Shown: in pieces, positions 7,261 through 15,863 of the stretch
Position numbering within the stretch: the stretch's first letter is position 1
How the letters are laid out: each line of letters starts with the position of its first letter
From: an uncultured Eubacterium sp.
GTDB lineage: Bacteria > Bacillota > Clostridia > Lachnospirales > Lachnospiraceae
Direction: 5' to 3'
Assembly: GCA_910586445.1 (NCBI GenBank)
Contig: CAJUHV010000038.1
Span: forward strand, 9,807 to 37,117
Length of the DNA stretch: 27,311 bases
Notes under the pieces: generated by a model
What the model saw: only the letters and a program-made list of their open reading frames with translations
Database searches by the model: none
Told to the model about the DNA's origin: nothing
Made by a program: the position numbers and the translations under genes

Positions 7261-8643
7261 TTACTGAATTACGCTGTTTATTCCATCGATCAGCGTGGCT
7301 GCTGCTTCGCTGATATCATAGTCGCCGTAGCTGAGTCCTGCCATGACATCATAGTATACACCATCGCTGTTTTTCAGCCTGGAATCTTCAAACATCGGAT
7401 CGAGCTCATTGCTGCACCATGCAAGCACCTTGCCGTTTGCTTCTACAGTCAGAGGATCTAACAGCCCTTCTACACTGCCTGCCTTCGCCAATGCAGACTT
7501 AGACGCCGGGATTCCTCTGGATGATCCAAGGATTTCCGCTGCGGCTTCATTGTTTAACAGGAAGTTTACCAGCATAGCAGCCTCCTTTGGATGCTCGGTC
7601 TTTGCATTGATCGCCCAGCCCATAGATACCTTTGCAAAACCGCCTTTATGCTCACCCCAGTCAGAGAAATAATCACCTACTACAATTTCTCGTCCTTCTT
7701 CCAACGCCTTTGCAAATTTGCCCGCGGATGAATCCCACTCAAAGATGCCTGCATAATGTCCGTCAATCCAGTTCTGGTTCTGGTCAAGAGAAGCCGCACC
7801 GTCACCTGCCAGCTTGGAGATCTTTGGCGTTACATGATTGTCTTCCAGTTCCTGTATAAATTTAAGTCCTTCTTCTACTTTTGCCTGATCATACTGAAGC
7901 TCACCGTCTACAACCCAGTCGTCGCCGTATTTAGACTCCAGGTAATATACCATCAGCATCGTACGGTCATATTCTGCCAGTGCCAGCGGATAATAGCTGT
8001 CATCATACTCGGCAAATGCCTTGCCTGCTGCCAGAAGGTCTGCGTAGCTCTTTGGCACTTCTATGCCCACCTCGTCAAAAGAGGTCTTATCCCAATAGAA
8101 GATCCTGCCTGTCATCGATACCGGCATTGCAGCCTGTGTACCGGCGATCTGGCACATTTCCAGATATGAGCTGTCAAACTGGGACATATCGATCTGTTCG
8201 GCATAGTCATTCAAATCCAAAAATGCCTCACCGTTTTTATCATACTGGTTGATCCAGTTCCAGTTTACCTGATTGACATCCTGCGCTGTGCCTGCCACAA
8301 ACGCGGTAGCCATCTTCTCTTCCCAGCCATCCCATGCTGCATAAGTATTTTCGATCTTTATGCCCGGATATTCTTTCTGGAATGCCTTAATCGCCTCCTG
8401 CGTAGGCATATGCCTGTCATCGCCGCCCCACCAGGAGATCGTCAGTGTACATGCCTCGTAATCCCCATTCGGTTCGCCTACATCTTCATTGGAATCATCC
8501 GCACCGTCTGACTCTTCTGACTGATTATCAGAACCGCCTTTGTCCTCTTCGTTGTTCTGCTTGTCGCCGCACCCGACTGCCGTGACTGCCATTGCTGCTG
8601 CAAGGCCTGCTGCCATAATAGATCTGACTAATTTACGTTTCAT
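7261..8643 (-). CDS. Extracellular solute-binding lipoprotein of sugar ABC transporter
   Basis: This 460-aa CUT1-family binding protein starts with a lipoprotein signal: basic KRK, a hydrophobic stretch, then AVGC with the lipidated Cys25. An acidic, low-complexity linker (about residues 26-60, rich in D/E/S/N/G) follows, then the binding fold beginning TLTISWWGGDDRH. The body shows family features such as KEAAMLVNFLLNNEAAAEI. It would be anchored on the outer face of the membrane and deliver oligosaccharides to the two permeases encoded downstream. The ATG at 8643 has AAGGAGGAAG upstream. Its position in a pectin operon suggests oligogalacturonides or rhamnogalacturonan fragments as ligand; this is inference. 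Confidence 0.93.
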   Translation of the reverse strand: MKRKLVRSIMAAGLAAAMAVTAVGCGDKQNNEEDKGGSDNQSEESDGADDSNEDVGEPNGDYEACTLTISWWGGDDRHMPTQEAIKAFQKEYPGIKIENTYAAWDGWEEKMATAFVAGTAQDVNQVNWNWINQYDKNGEAFLDLNDYAEQIDMSQFDSSYLEMCQIAGTQAAMPVSMTGRIFYWDKTSFDEVGIEVPKSYADLLAAGKAFAEYDDSYYPLALAEYDRTMLMVYYLESKYGDDWVVDGELQYDQAKVEEGLKFIQELEDNHVTPKISKLAGDGAASLDQNQNWIDGHYAGIFEWDSSAGKFAKALEEGREIVVGDYFSDWGEHKGGFAKVSMGWAINAKTEHPKEAAMLVNFLLNNEAAAEILGSSRGIPASKSALAKAGSVEGLLDPLTVEANGKVLAWCSNELDPMFEDSRLKNSDGVYYDVMAGLSYGDYDISEAAATLIDGINSVIQ

Positions 8644-8682
8644 GGTTCTTCCTCCTTAATTTATGATTATATTTTTTCTATA

Positions 8683-8711
8683 GCACTTATTTTTCCTTGG
8701 CACTTATTTTT
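8683..8711. repeat. 17-bp-spaced direct repeat
   Basis: GCACTTATTTTT occurs at 8683-8694 and 8700-8711, the second copy running into the stop codon of the SDR gene. It appears to be a small local duplication with no evident function. Confidence 0.5.
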
Positions 8712-9513
8712 ACTGCGGCTGCTTGCCGATATAAGCTAAGATTCCTCCGTCTACATAGACGATATGTCCATTGACAAAATCCGACGCCTCCGAAGCCAGA
8801 AATACTGCCGGACCCTGCAGGTCTTCTGCCTCTCCCCATCTGGCTGCCGGTGTTTTTGCAATAATGAACTGGTCGAACGGATGCCTTGAGCCGTCCGGCT
8901 GCGTTTCACGAAGCGGCGCTGTCTGCGGCGTCGCGATATAGCCCGGCCCTATGCCGTTGCACTGAATATTGTACTCGCCGTATTCCGAAGCTATATTTTT
9001 GGTCAGCATTTTTAATCCGCCCTTTGCTGCGGCATACGCAGATACGGTCTCGCGTCCCAGCTCGCTCATCATCGAGCAGATGTTGATAATCTTTCCATGC
9101 CCTTTTTTGATCATGGAAGGGATGACTGCCTTTGCCATAATAAACGGGCCGTTTAAGTCTATATCAATTACCTGCCGAAACTGCTCTGCTGTCATCTCAA
9201 TCATAGGAATACGCTTGATAATGCCCGCATTGTTTACAAGAATATCAATGACGCCGACTTCCTGTTCGATTTTTGCCACCATTTCGCCTGCCTGCTTTTC
9301 ATCGGTCACATCGCATACATAGCCATGTGCCTTGATGCCGCTTTCCTCATAGGCTACGAGACCTTTGTCTACCAGCTCCTGATTGATATCATTAAATACA
9401 ATCACTGCCCCTGCCTGCGCATACGCTGAGGCAATCGCAAAACCGATCCCGTAAGAGGCCCCTGTCACAAGCGCCACCTTGCCTTCCAAAGAAAACTTGT
9501 CTAAAACTGCCAT
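8710..9513 (-). CDS. SDR dehydrogenase, gluconate 5-dehydrogenase family; probable KDG 5-dehydrogenase (KduD/DhuD role)
   Basis: This 267-aa classical short-chain dehydrogenase has the NAD(P) motif TGASYGIG (18-25), NNAG (94-97) and the catalytic Tyr160 and Lys164 in YAAAKGG. By sequence it is closer to gluconate 5-dehydrogenases (IdnO/Gno; the block INICSMMSELGRETVSAYAA) than to E. coli KduD. However, kduI, kdgK, eda and GH105 are all in this window. The expected job is therefore reduction of 2,5-diketo-3-deoxygluconate to 2-keto-3-deoxygluconate, as known for the streptococcal DhuD of this SDR type. The start has AAAAGGAGGAG upstream. It lies between the altronate dehydratase and the binding-protein genes. 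The family is certain; the substrate is inferred from context. Confidence 0.85.
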   Translation of the reverse strand: MAVLDKFSLEGKVALVTGASYGIGFAIASAYAQAGAVIVFNDINQELVDKGLVAYEESGIKAHGYVCDVTDEKQAGEMVAKIEQEVGVIDILVNNAGIIKRIPMIEMTAEQFRQVIDIDLNGPFIMAKAVIPSMIKKGHGKIINICSMMSELGRETVSAYAAAKGGLKMLTKNIASEYGEYNIQCNGIGPGYIATPQTAPLRETQPDGSRHPFDQFIIAKTPAARWGEAEDLQGPAVFLASEASDFVNGHIVYVDGGILAYIGKQPQ

Positions 9514-9622
9514 ATGTATCTCCTCCTTTTGAATTATAGTTTGTTCTGTCTATCCGCAGCTCTTCAAACTTTTCACTTTAATTTTAATAATTATTCATAA
9601 CACTTTATATCTCTTAACTGTT

Positions 9623-11104
9623 TTACAATGTTACACCCTGTTTAAAGATTGCCATATCATGAAATCCCGCTTCTTCACTGCATACCTTTTTTCCAGAGGC
9701 CACTGCCACTACATAGTCAAACAATTCTCCGGCTGCCTCATCCAGATCCTTTTCCTCCAGCAGTACACCGGCATTAAAATCAATCCAGTTTTTCTTGTAT
9801 CCCGCAAGTGCACTGTTGCTGGAGATCTTCACTGTCGGTACCGGTGAGGCAAACGGCGTTCCACGTCCCGTTGTAAACAGGACAATATGCGCTCCGCTCG
9901 CTGCAAGCGCCGTAGAGGCTACCAGATCATTGCCCGGCGCGCTCAAAAGATGCAGTCCGTTTTTCTCAACACGCTGCCCATATGCCAGCACGCCTTTGAC
10001 CGGGGCACTGCCGGACTTCTGCGTACAGCCCAGCGACTTATCCTCCAGCGTGGAAATACCGCCTTTTTTATTGCCCGGCGACGGATTTTCATAGATTGTC
10101 TGGTTATGGTCTTTAAAATACTGTTTAAAATCATTGATCAGCCTGACTGTCTGTTCAAAGATCTCCTTATTTTCACACCGGTTCATCAGCAGCGTCTCCG
10201 CACCAAACATCTCCGGTACCTCTGTCAGTATCGTAGTCCCTTTTCTGCTGATCATAATATCCGAGAACTTTCCGACCAGCGGATTTGCCGTAATGCCGGA
10301 AAATCCATCACTTCCTCCGCACTTCATGCCGATGACAAGCCGTGATACGCTCACAGGCTCCCGCTGAAACTGCGCAGCATACTCGATCAGCTCATCCAAA
10401 AGCCCCGCACCTGCCTGCATTTCATTCTCTGTCTCCTGGCAGACCAGATATTTCACTCTCTGCGGGTCTGTCTGTCCGATATACGGCTTTAACACATCGA
10501 TATTGCTGTTTTCACACCCTAATCCAAGCACCAGCACACCCCCTGCATTCGGATGCCGGATTAAGTCTGCAAGAATCGTCCGTGTATGCTCCTGATCCTC
10601 TCCCATCTGAGAGCAGCCATACGGATGCGGAAATGCAATAACTCCTTCTACGCTGCCTTTTTTCCGTTCATTTGCAGCATGGGCCAGCGCCGTCGCAATA
10701 TTGTTCACACATCCGACAGTCGGAATGATCCAGATCTCATTGCGCACGCCTACTTTTCCGTCCGGACGCTGATACCCCATAAATACAGTGTCCGGTGCCG
10801 CAGTTTCTTCTATATGTACAGGCTCATAGCTGTATTCCAAAAGATCCCCGAGCGCAGTGCCTACATTGTGTGTATGCACCCACTGTCCGGCTTTGATCTC
10901 TTCTCTGGCACAGCCTATGCGAAAGCCATATTTAATCACTGCCCCGCCTTTTTCAATATCGCAGACTGCCATTTTATGCCCTGCAGGAATCGTCTCCTGC
11001 GCCTGAGCCTGTACACCGCCCACGCTGACAGCCTCCCCTGCCGCGATTTCCCTGACCGCGACAATTACATTATCCTGTTCGTGAATTTTAATATAGTTTT
11101 TCAT
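9623..11104 (-). CDS. uxaA: Altronate dehydratase
   Basis: This enzyme dehydrates D-altronate to 2-keto-3-deoxygluconate. The architecture is that of full-length UxaA: an N-terminal SAF domain (about residues 1-95, with HTHNVGT) and a long catalytic UxaA C-terminal domain containing VGCVNNIA, FPHPYGCSQMG and the CGGSDGFSGITANP motif. I place the start at 11104 (MKNYIKIHEQ), with GGAG about eight bases upstream, giving 493 aa. Earlier in-frame ATGs up to 11155 would overlap the uxaB stop codon and lack a good ribosome site. It follows uxaB by about 37 bases. The gap of about 110 bases to the SDR gene is AT-rich. Confidence 0.94.
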   Translation of the reverse strand: MKNYIKIHEQDNVIVAVREIAAGEAVSVGGVQAQAQETIPAGHKMAVCDIEKGGAVIKYGFRIGCAREEIKAGQWVHTHNVGTALGDLLEYSYEPVHIEETAAPDTVFMGYQRPDGKVGVRNEIWIIPTVGCVNNIATALAHAANERKKGSVEGVIAFPHPYGCSQMGEDQEHTRTILADLIRHPNAGGVLVLGLGCENSNIDVLKPYIGQTDPQRVKYLVCQETENEMQAGAGLLDELIEYAAQFQREPVSVSRLVIGMKCGGSDGFSGITANPLVGKFSDIMISRKGTTILTEVPEMFGAETLLMNRCENKEIFEQTVRLINDFKQYFKDHNQTIYENPSPGNKKGGISTLEDKSLGCTQKSGSAPVKGVLAYGQRVEKNGLHLLSAPGNDLVASTALAASGAHIVLFTTGRGTPFASPVPTVKISSNSALAGYKKNWIDFNAGVLLEEKDLDEAAGELFDYVVAVASGKKVCSEEAGFHDMAIFKQGVTL

Positions 11105-11141
11105 ACTCTGCTCCATCCGTGAAATATGCCCCATTATTTCA

Positions 11142-12611
11142 CTAGTTTTGTCCAAATATTTCCTGCATTGCCCCGCGCATTCCCAGCTCGCGGATCTTTG
11201 TAAGATCAGAAGTAATTTCCCCCTCTACTCCTGCCAGCGTACTCAGGTCCTGCCCCCAGAATCCTGTATTGCCCAGCACTGCATGTACATATTCGCCTGT
11301 CTGTCTGCCGCTGCCGGCTGCAAAAAATTCTAATACATCTGCGTCGTCCATAATCCGGTACTCCATGCCGTCCCGGTGTCCGATCAGCGCCTTCTCCCTG
11401 ATTTCTTCCCCCGTATAAAATGCCATCAGAGATGCCAGCGAAAATGCCAGATGCTGAGGAACCTTCTTTTCCTTCTCCATATATGCTAAAAAGCTCGGCA
11501 TGCACCTTGCGCGCCATTTCGATACCGAGTTCAGCGAAATGGACAGATGTTCATGCTTTACATATGGATTGTTAAACCGTGTGATCACTGCCTCTGCAAA
11601 CTCTTCCAGTTCTTCTTTGGGCAGTGTCAGTGTCGGAATCACTTCCTCAAAAATCGTTTCCCTGATAAAACGGACGATCATCTCATCGTTCATGGATTCC
11701 AGCACAATGTCATTTCCACACAGATAAGAAGCCAGCGCAAAGGATGTATGCGCCCCATTCAGTATGCGGACTTTCCTCTGCTTATAAGGCTTTTGATTGT
11801 CCGTAAATATAACAGGAAGCCCTGCCGCAGGCAGTGGAAAATCCCGGCTCAGATCTGCCTCACTCTCAATGACCCATAATGCAAACGGCTCGCCGGTGAC
11901 GATCAGATTGTCCTGATAGCCGAACTCTTCACACAGCTGCTGCGCTTCGTCCCTTGGATATCCTGTTACAATGCGGTCAACCAGTGTAGACGCAAATACG
12001 CATGCTTCATTCAGCCAGCTGATAAATCCGTCCTCCAGCCGCCATAGATCTGCCAGCTTCAACACACATTCCTTTAAATGTATGCCGTTGTCGTCAATCA
12101 GCTCTACCGGCAGCATGACAAGCCCTTTGTCGGCTGCCCCGTTAAAATGCCGGTATCTCTCATACAAGAGCTTGGTCAGTTTCCCCGGATAAGTCTTTGG
12201 AGGATTCAGCTCCATCCTGTCCGTGCCGTCGTACACAATGCCCGCTTCTGTCGTATTCGATACGATAAAACGCAGTGTGTCCAGCCTGGCAAAATCAGCG
12301 TATTTCTCGTATTCGCTGTAAGCATCCACCGCATCCGCCACGCTTGTCACAATACGGTTGATCTTTTTTGGCCTGCCGTCTACAATGCCGCGCAGCTGCA
12401 CCGTATACTGGCATTCCTGTTCATGGAAACGCTCGAGAGAACCAAATTCAATCGGTTTTACAAGGACGATGTCTCCATGAAAATCGCCCTTTTCATTCGC
12501 GATGTCAATCATGTAGTCCACAAACGCCCGCAGGAAGTTGCCTTCCCCAAACTGCAGAACCTTCACCGGCCTCTCTGCTTTGTTTGTTTTTTGTCTGTTT
12601 AATAGTTCCAT
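11142..12611 (-). CDS. uxaB: Tagaturonate reductase (altronate oxidoreductase)
   Basis: This 489-aa member of the polyol/mannitol dehydrogenase family reduces D-tagaturonate to D-altronate with NADH. The N-terminal nucleotide-binding segment VLQFGEGNFLRAF (near residues 18-30) and the catalytic pattern K-x4-N-x2-H (Lys280, Asn285, His288 in KVRILNGAH) are present. The block RFIVSNTTEAGI also fits the family. It is the first gene of the large minus-strand operon, with AAAGGAA upstream of the ATG and a 572-base regulatory region between it and the divergent LacI gene. UxaC upstream of it in the pathway and UxaA downstream are both encoded here, which supports the assignment over mannonate or mannitol enzymes. 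Confidence 0.94.
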   Translation of the reverse strand: MELLNRQKTNKAERPVKVLQFGEGNFLRAFVDYMIDIANEKGDFHGDIVLVKPIEFGSLERFHEQECQYTVQLRGIVDGRPKKINRIVTSVADAVDAYSEYEKYADFARLDTLRFIVSNTTEAGIVYDGTDRMELNPPKTYPGKLTKLLYERYRHFNGAADKGLVMLPVELIDDNGIHLKECVLKLADLWRLEDGFISWLNEACVFASTLVDRIVTGYPRDEAQQLCEEFGYQDNLIVTGEPFALWVIESEADLSRDFPLPAAGLPVIFTDNQKPYKQRKVRILNGAHTSFALASYLCGNDIVLESMNDEMIVRFIRETIFEEVIPTLTLPKEELEEFAEAVITRFNNPYVKHEHLSISLNSVSKWRARCMPSFLAYMEKEKKVPQHLAFSLASLMAFYTGEEIREKALIGHRDGMEYRIMDDADVLEFFAAGSGRQTGEYVHAVLGNTGFWGQDLSTLAGVEGEITSDLTKIRELGMRGAMQEIFGQN

Positions 12612-12742
12612 GCTTTAAAAATTCCTTTCTTGAAAACAAGGCTTTCATCCTCTGCCGGATCTGCTGCTTTCTGACGCTGTTACCTGTTCTGCCTAAAATA
12701 ATCCTTCCGATGCCCAGTCAGCCGATATTACGATATCCAATA

Positions 12743-12756
12743 TGAAAGCGCTTACT
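12743..12756. promoter_or_regulatory. cre-like site (CcpA or LacI-family operator)
   Basis: TGAAAGCGCTTACT matches the cre consensus TGWAARCGYTWNCW at every position. It lies about 130 bases upstream of the uxaB start codon and downstream of the weak candidate promoter, where it could act as a roadblock. Catabolite repression is inferred. Confidence 0.6.
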
Positions 12757-12935
12757 TTATTTGCCGAAACCTTACATAAATATTTTTGGCAAAATGCTGA
12801 TTTGTATATTGAAAACACCGCATTTTATGGTTGATTTGTAATAAAAGTCACGATAACAGCTATTTTTCGATCATAAATCCCTAAGAACTGCTGCCCGTTT
12901 CTGCACTTTTTCAAGGCTTTTACATTTTCATCAAA

Positions 12936-12949
12936 TGTAAGCGGTTACA
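12936..12949. promoter_or_regulatory. LacI-type operator candidate 1
   Basis: TGTAAGCGGTTACA has inverted TGTAA/TTACA half-sites around a CG-containing centre, typical of LacI-family operators. It is near the middle of the divergent region and shares half-sites with the 13119 site. Confidence 0.6.
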
Positions 12950-13075
12950 TTCTGTATTTTTACATATTTTTCCCAAAAAGTCAATACTCATTTTCTAATT
13001 AATTTATAATTTTTATAGATTCTGTGCGAAATTTTTTATAAATTTTGTTTTTTTTATAATTTTTGCAAATTTTGC

Positions 13076-13104
13076 TTGCTTTATTCCCTGTCATAATGTA
13101 TAAT
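13076..13104 (+). promoter_or_regulatory. Promoter of the LacI regulator gene
   Basis: TTGCTT (13076-13081), a 17-base spacer and a perfect TATAAT (13099-13104) form a sigma-A type promoter. Transcription would start near 13111, just before operator 2. Confidence 0.65.
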
Positions 13105-13118
13105 GATTCCAATTTTAC

Positions 13119-13132
13119 TGTAACTGCTTACA
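13119..13132. promoter_or_regulatory. LacI-type operator candidate 2, autoregulatory position
   Basis: TGTAACTGCTTACA repeats the TGTAA/TTACA half-sites of the 12936 site and lies immediately downstream of the predicted transcription start of the LacI gene. A repressor bound here would block its own transcription. Confidence 0.6.
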
Positions 13133-13183
13133 TGTTTTTGCAGTAGAATACCTCACTGGAATAAGAAGGCACATGGAGGTATT

Positions 13184-14200
13184 ATGACAATCACAATTTA
13201 CGACATCTCACAAAAAGCCGGTGTGTCGATTGCAACTGTCTCCCGTGTCATCAATGGGAGCGGAAATGTCAGGCCGTCCACGCAGCAGAAGGTAATGGAT
13301 ATCATTAAAGAATACGACTATATTCCAAATGCATATGCACGGGGCATGGGCTTAAATTCAATCAAGACTGTAGGCATTCTGTGCGCAGATTCTTCTGACC
13401 TATATCTGGCAAAGGCCGTCTACCTTTTAGAACAAGAGCTGCAGGCAAACGGCTATGAAGCCCTGCTCTGCTGCACGGGCTATAACTTAGATGCGAGAAA
13501 AAATTATCTGAACCTAATCCTGTCCAAAAAAGTGGACAGCATCATACTGGTAGGCTCAAACTTTATTGCTCCTACAGAAATTGAAAACTCATATATAGCA
13601 GACGCAGCACAGCAGGTGCCGATTATGCTGTTAAATGCTGCATACGACCATCCAAATGTATACAGTATGCTCTGTGATGATTATGCGACCATGTACGAAG
13701 CTGCTGCTGCCATGTTCAGCTCCGGCATTTCAGACATATTATACCTATATAATTCCGATTCATACAGCGGCACTAGAAAAAGACGCGGCGTACAGGATGC
13801 CATGAAGGCAAATGGGATCACAGATTTTCCAAAATATGTCTGCCGCTATAACGGCAGGCCGGATGCACTGGCAGATATCGCGGACTTTGTCACACAGATC
13901 GCAGACAGCGGCCTTACATTCCACGGCATAATCGCCTCAGACGATGCCCTGGCGATCGGCGCAATGAAATACGCGCAGCACAGGGGGCTGCGCATACCGC
14001 AGGATGTATCTGTAATCGGCTGCAACAATTCAATACTGACCGGATGCTGCTCACCAGAGCTGACTTCCGTAGATAACCGTCTGGAAACACTTGCCCATCA
14101 GCTGGTCCAGACACTGTTATGCGTCATTGCCGGTGAAGAAATGCCAAAAAAAGCCATTTATGACGGCAGGCTTATAAAGCGCGGCACTACGCTTTTTTAG
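13184..14200 (+). CDS. LacI-family transcriptional regulator of uronate genes
   Basis: This 338-aa regulator has an N-terminal helix-turn-helix (about residues 3-26, ISQKAGVSIATVSRVINGSG) and a hinge region ending ARGMGLNS. It continues into a periplasmic-binding-protein-like effector domain starting KTVGILC. The C-terminal part shows the family's IIASDDALAIGAM and PQDVSVIGCNNS blocks. GGAGG precedes the ATG. It is divergent from uxaB and upstream of uxaC-kduI. Palindromes fitting LacI operators lie in the shared promoter region. It probably represses both units until a pathway intermediate (galacturonate, tagaturonate or KDG) binds. The effector is not determinable here. Confidence 0.92.
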   Translation: MTITIYDISQKAGVSIATVSRVINGSGNVRPSTQQKVMDIIKEYDYIPNAYARGMGLNSIKTVGILCADSSDLYLAKAVYLLEQELQANGYEALLCCTGYNLDARKNYLNLILSKKVDSIILVGSNFIAPTEIENSYIADAAQQVPIMLLNAAYDHPNVYSMLCDDYATMYEAAAAMFSSGISDILYLYNSDSYSGTRKRRGVQDAMKANGITDFPKYVCRYNGRPDALADIADFVTQIADSGLTFHGIIASDDALAIGAMKYAQHRGLRIPQDVSVIGCNNSILTGCCSPELTSVDNRLETLAHQLVQTLLCVIAGEEMPKKAIYDGRLIKRGTTLF

Positions 14201-14222
14201 CGGTTTTCCATTATAACCACTC

Positions 14223-14312
14223 CGAAAGCTTTCCACCGTATCTTCGCGATACGATAAGCCCAGCTCCTGCATATCGGTATACCAGGAGCTGCTCACACGG
14301 TGAGCTTTCGCG
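14223..14312 (+). ncRNA. Structured leader upstream of uxaC
   Basis: CGAAAGCT (14223-14230) pairs with AGCTTTCG (14303-14310), and CACCGT (14234-14239) pairs with ACGGTG (14297-14302), giving a 14-bp helix with a 3-base bulge. It encloses a hairpin CGTATC/GATACG (14237-14253) that competes for part of the outer helix, and a second hairpin CAGCTCCTG/CAGGAGCTG (14261-14291). No U-tract follows, so it is not a simple terminator. It could be a folded 5' leader or an mRNA processing and stability element between the LacI gene and uxaC. It matches no riboswitch I recognise. Confidence 0.5.
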
Positions 14313-14345
14313 AAAATAAATATAATAAAGAAAGAAGGAACACTC

Positions 14346-15764
14346 ATGAAACAATTTATGGACAAAAATTTCCTGCTCTCCAGTGATACTGCGCAGAAGC
14401 TTTATTTTGACAATGCCGCAGACACGCCGATTCTGGATTACCACTGCCATATCAATCCTCAGGAAATCTATGAAGACAGACAGTTCGAAAATATTACACA
14501 GGTCTGGCTTGGCGGGGATCATTACAAATGGCGCTTTATGCGTTCCTGCGGCGTAGAAGAACGCTTCATCACCGGCGATGCACCAGATAAAGAAAAATTC
14601 TTAAAATGGGCCGAATGTGTCGGCAAGGCGATCGGAAACCCGCTGTTTCACTGGTCGCATCTGGAGCTGCAGAAATATTTCGGATACCACGGCGTATTAA
14701 ACAAAAAAACCGCTGAAGAGGTATGGGATCTGTGCAATAAGAAGCTGGCAGATCCATCCATGTCCGCACGTAATCTGATCAGACAATCAAACGTTACTTT
14801 AGTCTGCACGACAGACGATCCTGTGGACACGCTCGAATGGCATAAAAAGATCGCGGAAGACGACTCTTTTGATGTGCAGGTGCTGCCTGCATGGCGTCCT
14901 GACAAAGCCATGAATATTGAAAAACCAACATTCGTCGAATACCTGTCTGCATTATCTGAAGCATCCGGCACTGCCATTAAGACGTTTGCCGATTTAAAAC
15001 AGGCTCTGTCAAACCGTATGGATTTCTTTGCTTCAATGGGCTGCAGCATATCTGACCACGGTTTAGAATATGTAATGTATCATCCGGCTTCAGACGAAGA
15101 GGTAGAGGCTGTCTTTGCAAAACGCCTCTTAGGCAGTGCTGTTACACGCGAAGAAGAACTGTGCTATAAGACAGCATTTATGGTCTTCGTCGGCAGGGAA
15201 TATGCAAAGCGCGGCTGGGTAATGCAGCTGCATTATGGCTGCAAGCGTGACAACAATACGCTTCGTTTTGACAAATTAGGCCCGGATACCGGATTTGACT
15301 GTATTAATAACTATGCACCGTCATCCGAAATCGCAGATTACCTAAACGCACTTGTTAAAACAGACGAGCTGCCAAAGACCATTATATACAGCCTGAATCC
15401 AAACGACAATCAGGCAATCGGCACCATTCTGGGCTGTTTCCAGGATTCTACCGCTGTTGCCAAAATCCAGCAGGGGTCTGCATGGTGGTTTAATGATCAT
15501 AAAACAGGCATGCAGGATCAGATGATTTCTCTGGCAAACCTGGGCAATTTGTCCGGATTTGTAGGAATGCTGACCGATTCTAGAAGCTTTTTGTCTTATA
15601 CAAGACATGATTATTTCCGCCGTATTCTGTGCGAGCTGCTCGGCACATGGGTAGAAAACGGCGAATACCCGGATGATTTCGATACACTTTCTGAAATCGT
15701 CAAAGGCATATGCTATAACAACGCTGTCAAATATTTCGGCTTTAACCTGAAACCGCAGGAATAA
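14346..15764 (+). CDS. uxaC: Glucuronate/galacturonate isomerase (uronate isomerase)
   Basis: This 472-aa enzyme matches the family length. It converts D-galacturonate to D-tagaturonate and D-glucuronate to D-fructuronate, the entry step of the isomerase pathway. It is an amidohydrolase-superfamily TIM barrel. The metal-binding HCH motif is visible as His33/His35 in LDYHCHINP, followed by the Asp-rich LVCTTDDP block, VLPAWRPDKA and the conserved MQLHYG segment. AAGGA precedes the ATG. It lies downstream of the LacI gene behind a structured leader and upstream of kduI. Because uxaA and uxaB rather than uxuA and uxuB are present, galacturonate is the likely main substrate. Confidence 0.96.
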   Translation: MKQFMDKNFLLSSDTAQKLYFDNAADTPILDYHCHINPQEIYEDRQFENITQVWLGGDHYKWRFMRSCGVEERFITGDAPDKEKFLKWAECVGKAIGNPLFHWSHLELQKYFGYHGVLNKKTAEEVWDLCNKKLADPSMSARNLIRQSNVTLVCTTDDPVDTLEWHKKIAEDDSFDVQVLPAWRPDKAMNIEKPTFVEYLSALSEASGTAIKTFADLKQALSNRMDFFASMGCSISDHGLEYVMYHPASDEEVEAVFAKRLLGSAVTREEELCYKTAFMVFVGREYAKRGWVMQLHYGCKRDNNTLRFDKLGPDTGFDCINNYAPSSEIADYLNALVKTDELPKTIIYSLNPNDNQAIGTILGCFQDSTAVAKIQQGSAWWFNDHKTGMQDQMISLANLGNLSGFVGMLTDSRSFLSYTRHDYFRRILCELLGTWVENGEYPDDFDTLSEIVKGICYNNAVKYFGFNLKPQE

Positions 15765-15835
15765 AATACCTCTCAGGAATAAACGCCGGTCTTTTGGCAC
15801 GTTTTCAATAACTCCTAAATATTTAAATTCCCTTT

Positions 15836-15863
15836 GGCAGCGGAATACAGCCAAGCCGCTGCC
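15836..15863 (+). terminator. Hairpin after uxaC, abutted by an inverted-repeat element
   Basis: GGCAGCGG (15836-15843) pairs with CCGCTGCC (15856-15863). The usual T-run is absent because the element at 15863 begins exactly where it would lie. This may be a terminator split by the insertion, or just a stable hairpin. Confidence 0.4.

Larger units (their letters stand above)
12612..13183. other. Divergent regulatory region between uxaB and the LacI gene
   Basis: This 572-base AT-rich stretch has no convincing gene. It holds a cre-like site (12743-12756), two TGTAA-N4-TTACA palindromes (12936-12949 and 13119-13132), a good plus-strand promoter (13076-13104) and one weak minus-strand candidate: TGACTT at 12850-12845 and TAAAAT at 12827-12822 with a 17-base spacer. 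The arrangement implies coordinated control of both transcription units by the LacI protein and possibly CcpA. Confidence 0.7.

Noticed and set aside
9533..9560. A TATAAT at 9538-9533 upstream of the SDR gene, similar to the kdgK -10 region
   Set aside because: There is no acceptable -35 at the right distance, and the implied start would fall on the ribosome binding site.
10586..11122. A 178-codon plus-strand open frame
   Set aside because: It lies entirely opposite uxaA and has no recognisable domain or translation signal.
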